Shown here: piece by piece, positions 63,713 through 64,000 of the stretch
Numbering within the stretch: position 1 is the stretch's first letter
How the letters are laid out: each line of letters starts with the position of its first letter
Origin: Nemertoderma westbladi
Lineage: Eukaryota > Xenacoelomorpha > Nemertodermatida > Nemertodermatidae
Assembly (NCBI GenBank): GCA_032718475.1
Contig: JAUCBJ010006867.1
Location: forward strand, 1 to 64,000
DNA length: 64,000 nucleotides
Reading direction: 5' to 3'
Notes under the pieces: generated by a model
Database searches by the model: none
Told to the model about the DNA's origin: nothing
What the model saw: only the letters and a program-made list of their open reading frames with translations
Made by a program: the position numbers and the translations under genes

Positions 63713-64000
63713 GATGGATGGATGGCCTTCACCCCCCCTGGTTGGCACCACCGATGGTGTCTGGTGCACAGAGGCTGAAATACTAATTCGCCATCTAGCG
63801 GAGTCACTTGTGGTTCGGCGGGATGGTATGCGTTACGTAGAGGTGCCTCGCTTGAGTGCTGGGGGGTGTTCGCCGGCGGCTGCAGTCCGCGCTTCTCCGG
63901 TCTAGCTCCCTCTGCCTCCGTGGAGGTCGGCGTCCGTGGCGGGGCTTGGGATTTGGCGACGGCGCGGGTTTGCGTGGCGCTGATTTGGGTAACTACTGAT
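63713..64000. other. GC-rich segment of unknown origin
   Basis: Composition jumps sharply from A/T-only repeats to GC-rich sequence that continues past the window. A short frame (63,714-63,905) is open but not recognisable. It may be the 5' end of a GC-rich retroelement or a host exon. Confidence 0.4.

Overview
The window is nuclear DNA of an animal, most likely an aquatic invertebrate. It is AT-rich, gene-poor and built mainly from nested retroelements: BEL/Pao and Ty3/gypsy LTR elements, at least three non-LTR (LINE) lineages, Penelope-like (PLE) GIY-YIG fragments and a tRNA-derived SINE, plus mini- and microsatellites and long G/C homopolymers. There is no prokaryotic operon structure. No conserved host gene identifies the phylum, so I leave the species open.

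Layout. 1-5.3 kb: a 37-bp minisatellite, scraps of two LINE families, and a palindromic array (TTCGAA-rich repeats in inverted orientation around a 19-bp satellite). 5.27-14.1 kb: a direct tandem duplication of about 4.34 kb; each copy carries an intact ORF for a 226-aa secreted cysteine-rich protein, a SINE and a PLE scrap. 15.3-18.66 kb (minus): an internally deleted copy of an unclassified element. 18.67-22.24 kb (minus): BEL/Pao pol with intact RT, RNase H and integrase (called BEL1). 22.24-29.89 kb (minus): a complete, young Ty3/gypsy element with 206-bp LTRs. 30.0-31.7 kb: PLE endonuclease fragment and a LINE tail. 32.9-36.2 kb: a LINE with APE endonuclease and RT, followed by a 5'-inverted copy of the same family. 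36.2-41.6 kb and 55.56-56.3 kb (plus): a longer copy of the unclassified element. A 14-kb BEL/Pao element (BEL2, 41,591-55,561, minus) with 2.2-kb LTRs is inserted into its ORF and flanked by a 5-bp target duplication. 56.5-59.1 kb: another copy of the APE-type LINE. 60.0-62.2 kb: a CR1/L2-type LINE. 62.2-62.7 kb: a possible host exon. The last 290 bases are GC-rich and unexplained.

The most novel item is the unclassified element. Its broken ORFs encode a conserved N-terminal protein, a region resembling an RNase D/WRN-type 3'-5' exonuclease, a cysteine-rich part ending in a degenerate zinc knuckle, and a basic C-terminus. Two diverged copies lie in opposite orientation. One sits directly behind BEL1 pol in the same orientation, so it may be the gag-side or accessory part of a BEL-like family. 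The second candidate for attention is the duplicated secreted protein gene, whose copies differ mostly within one short block.
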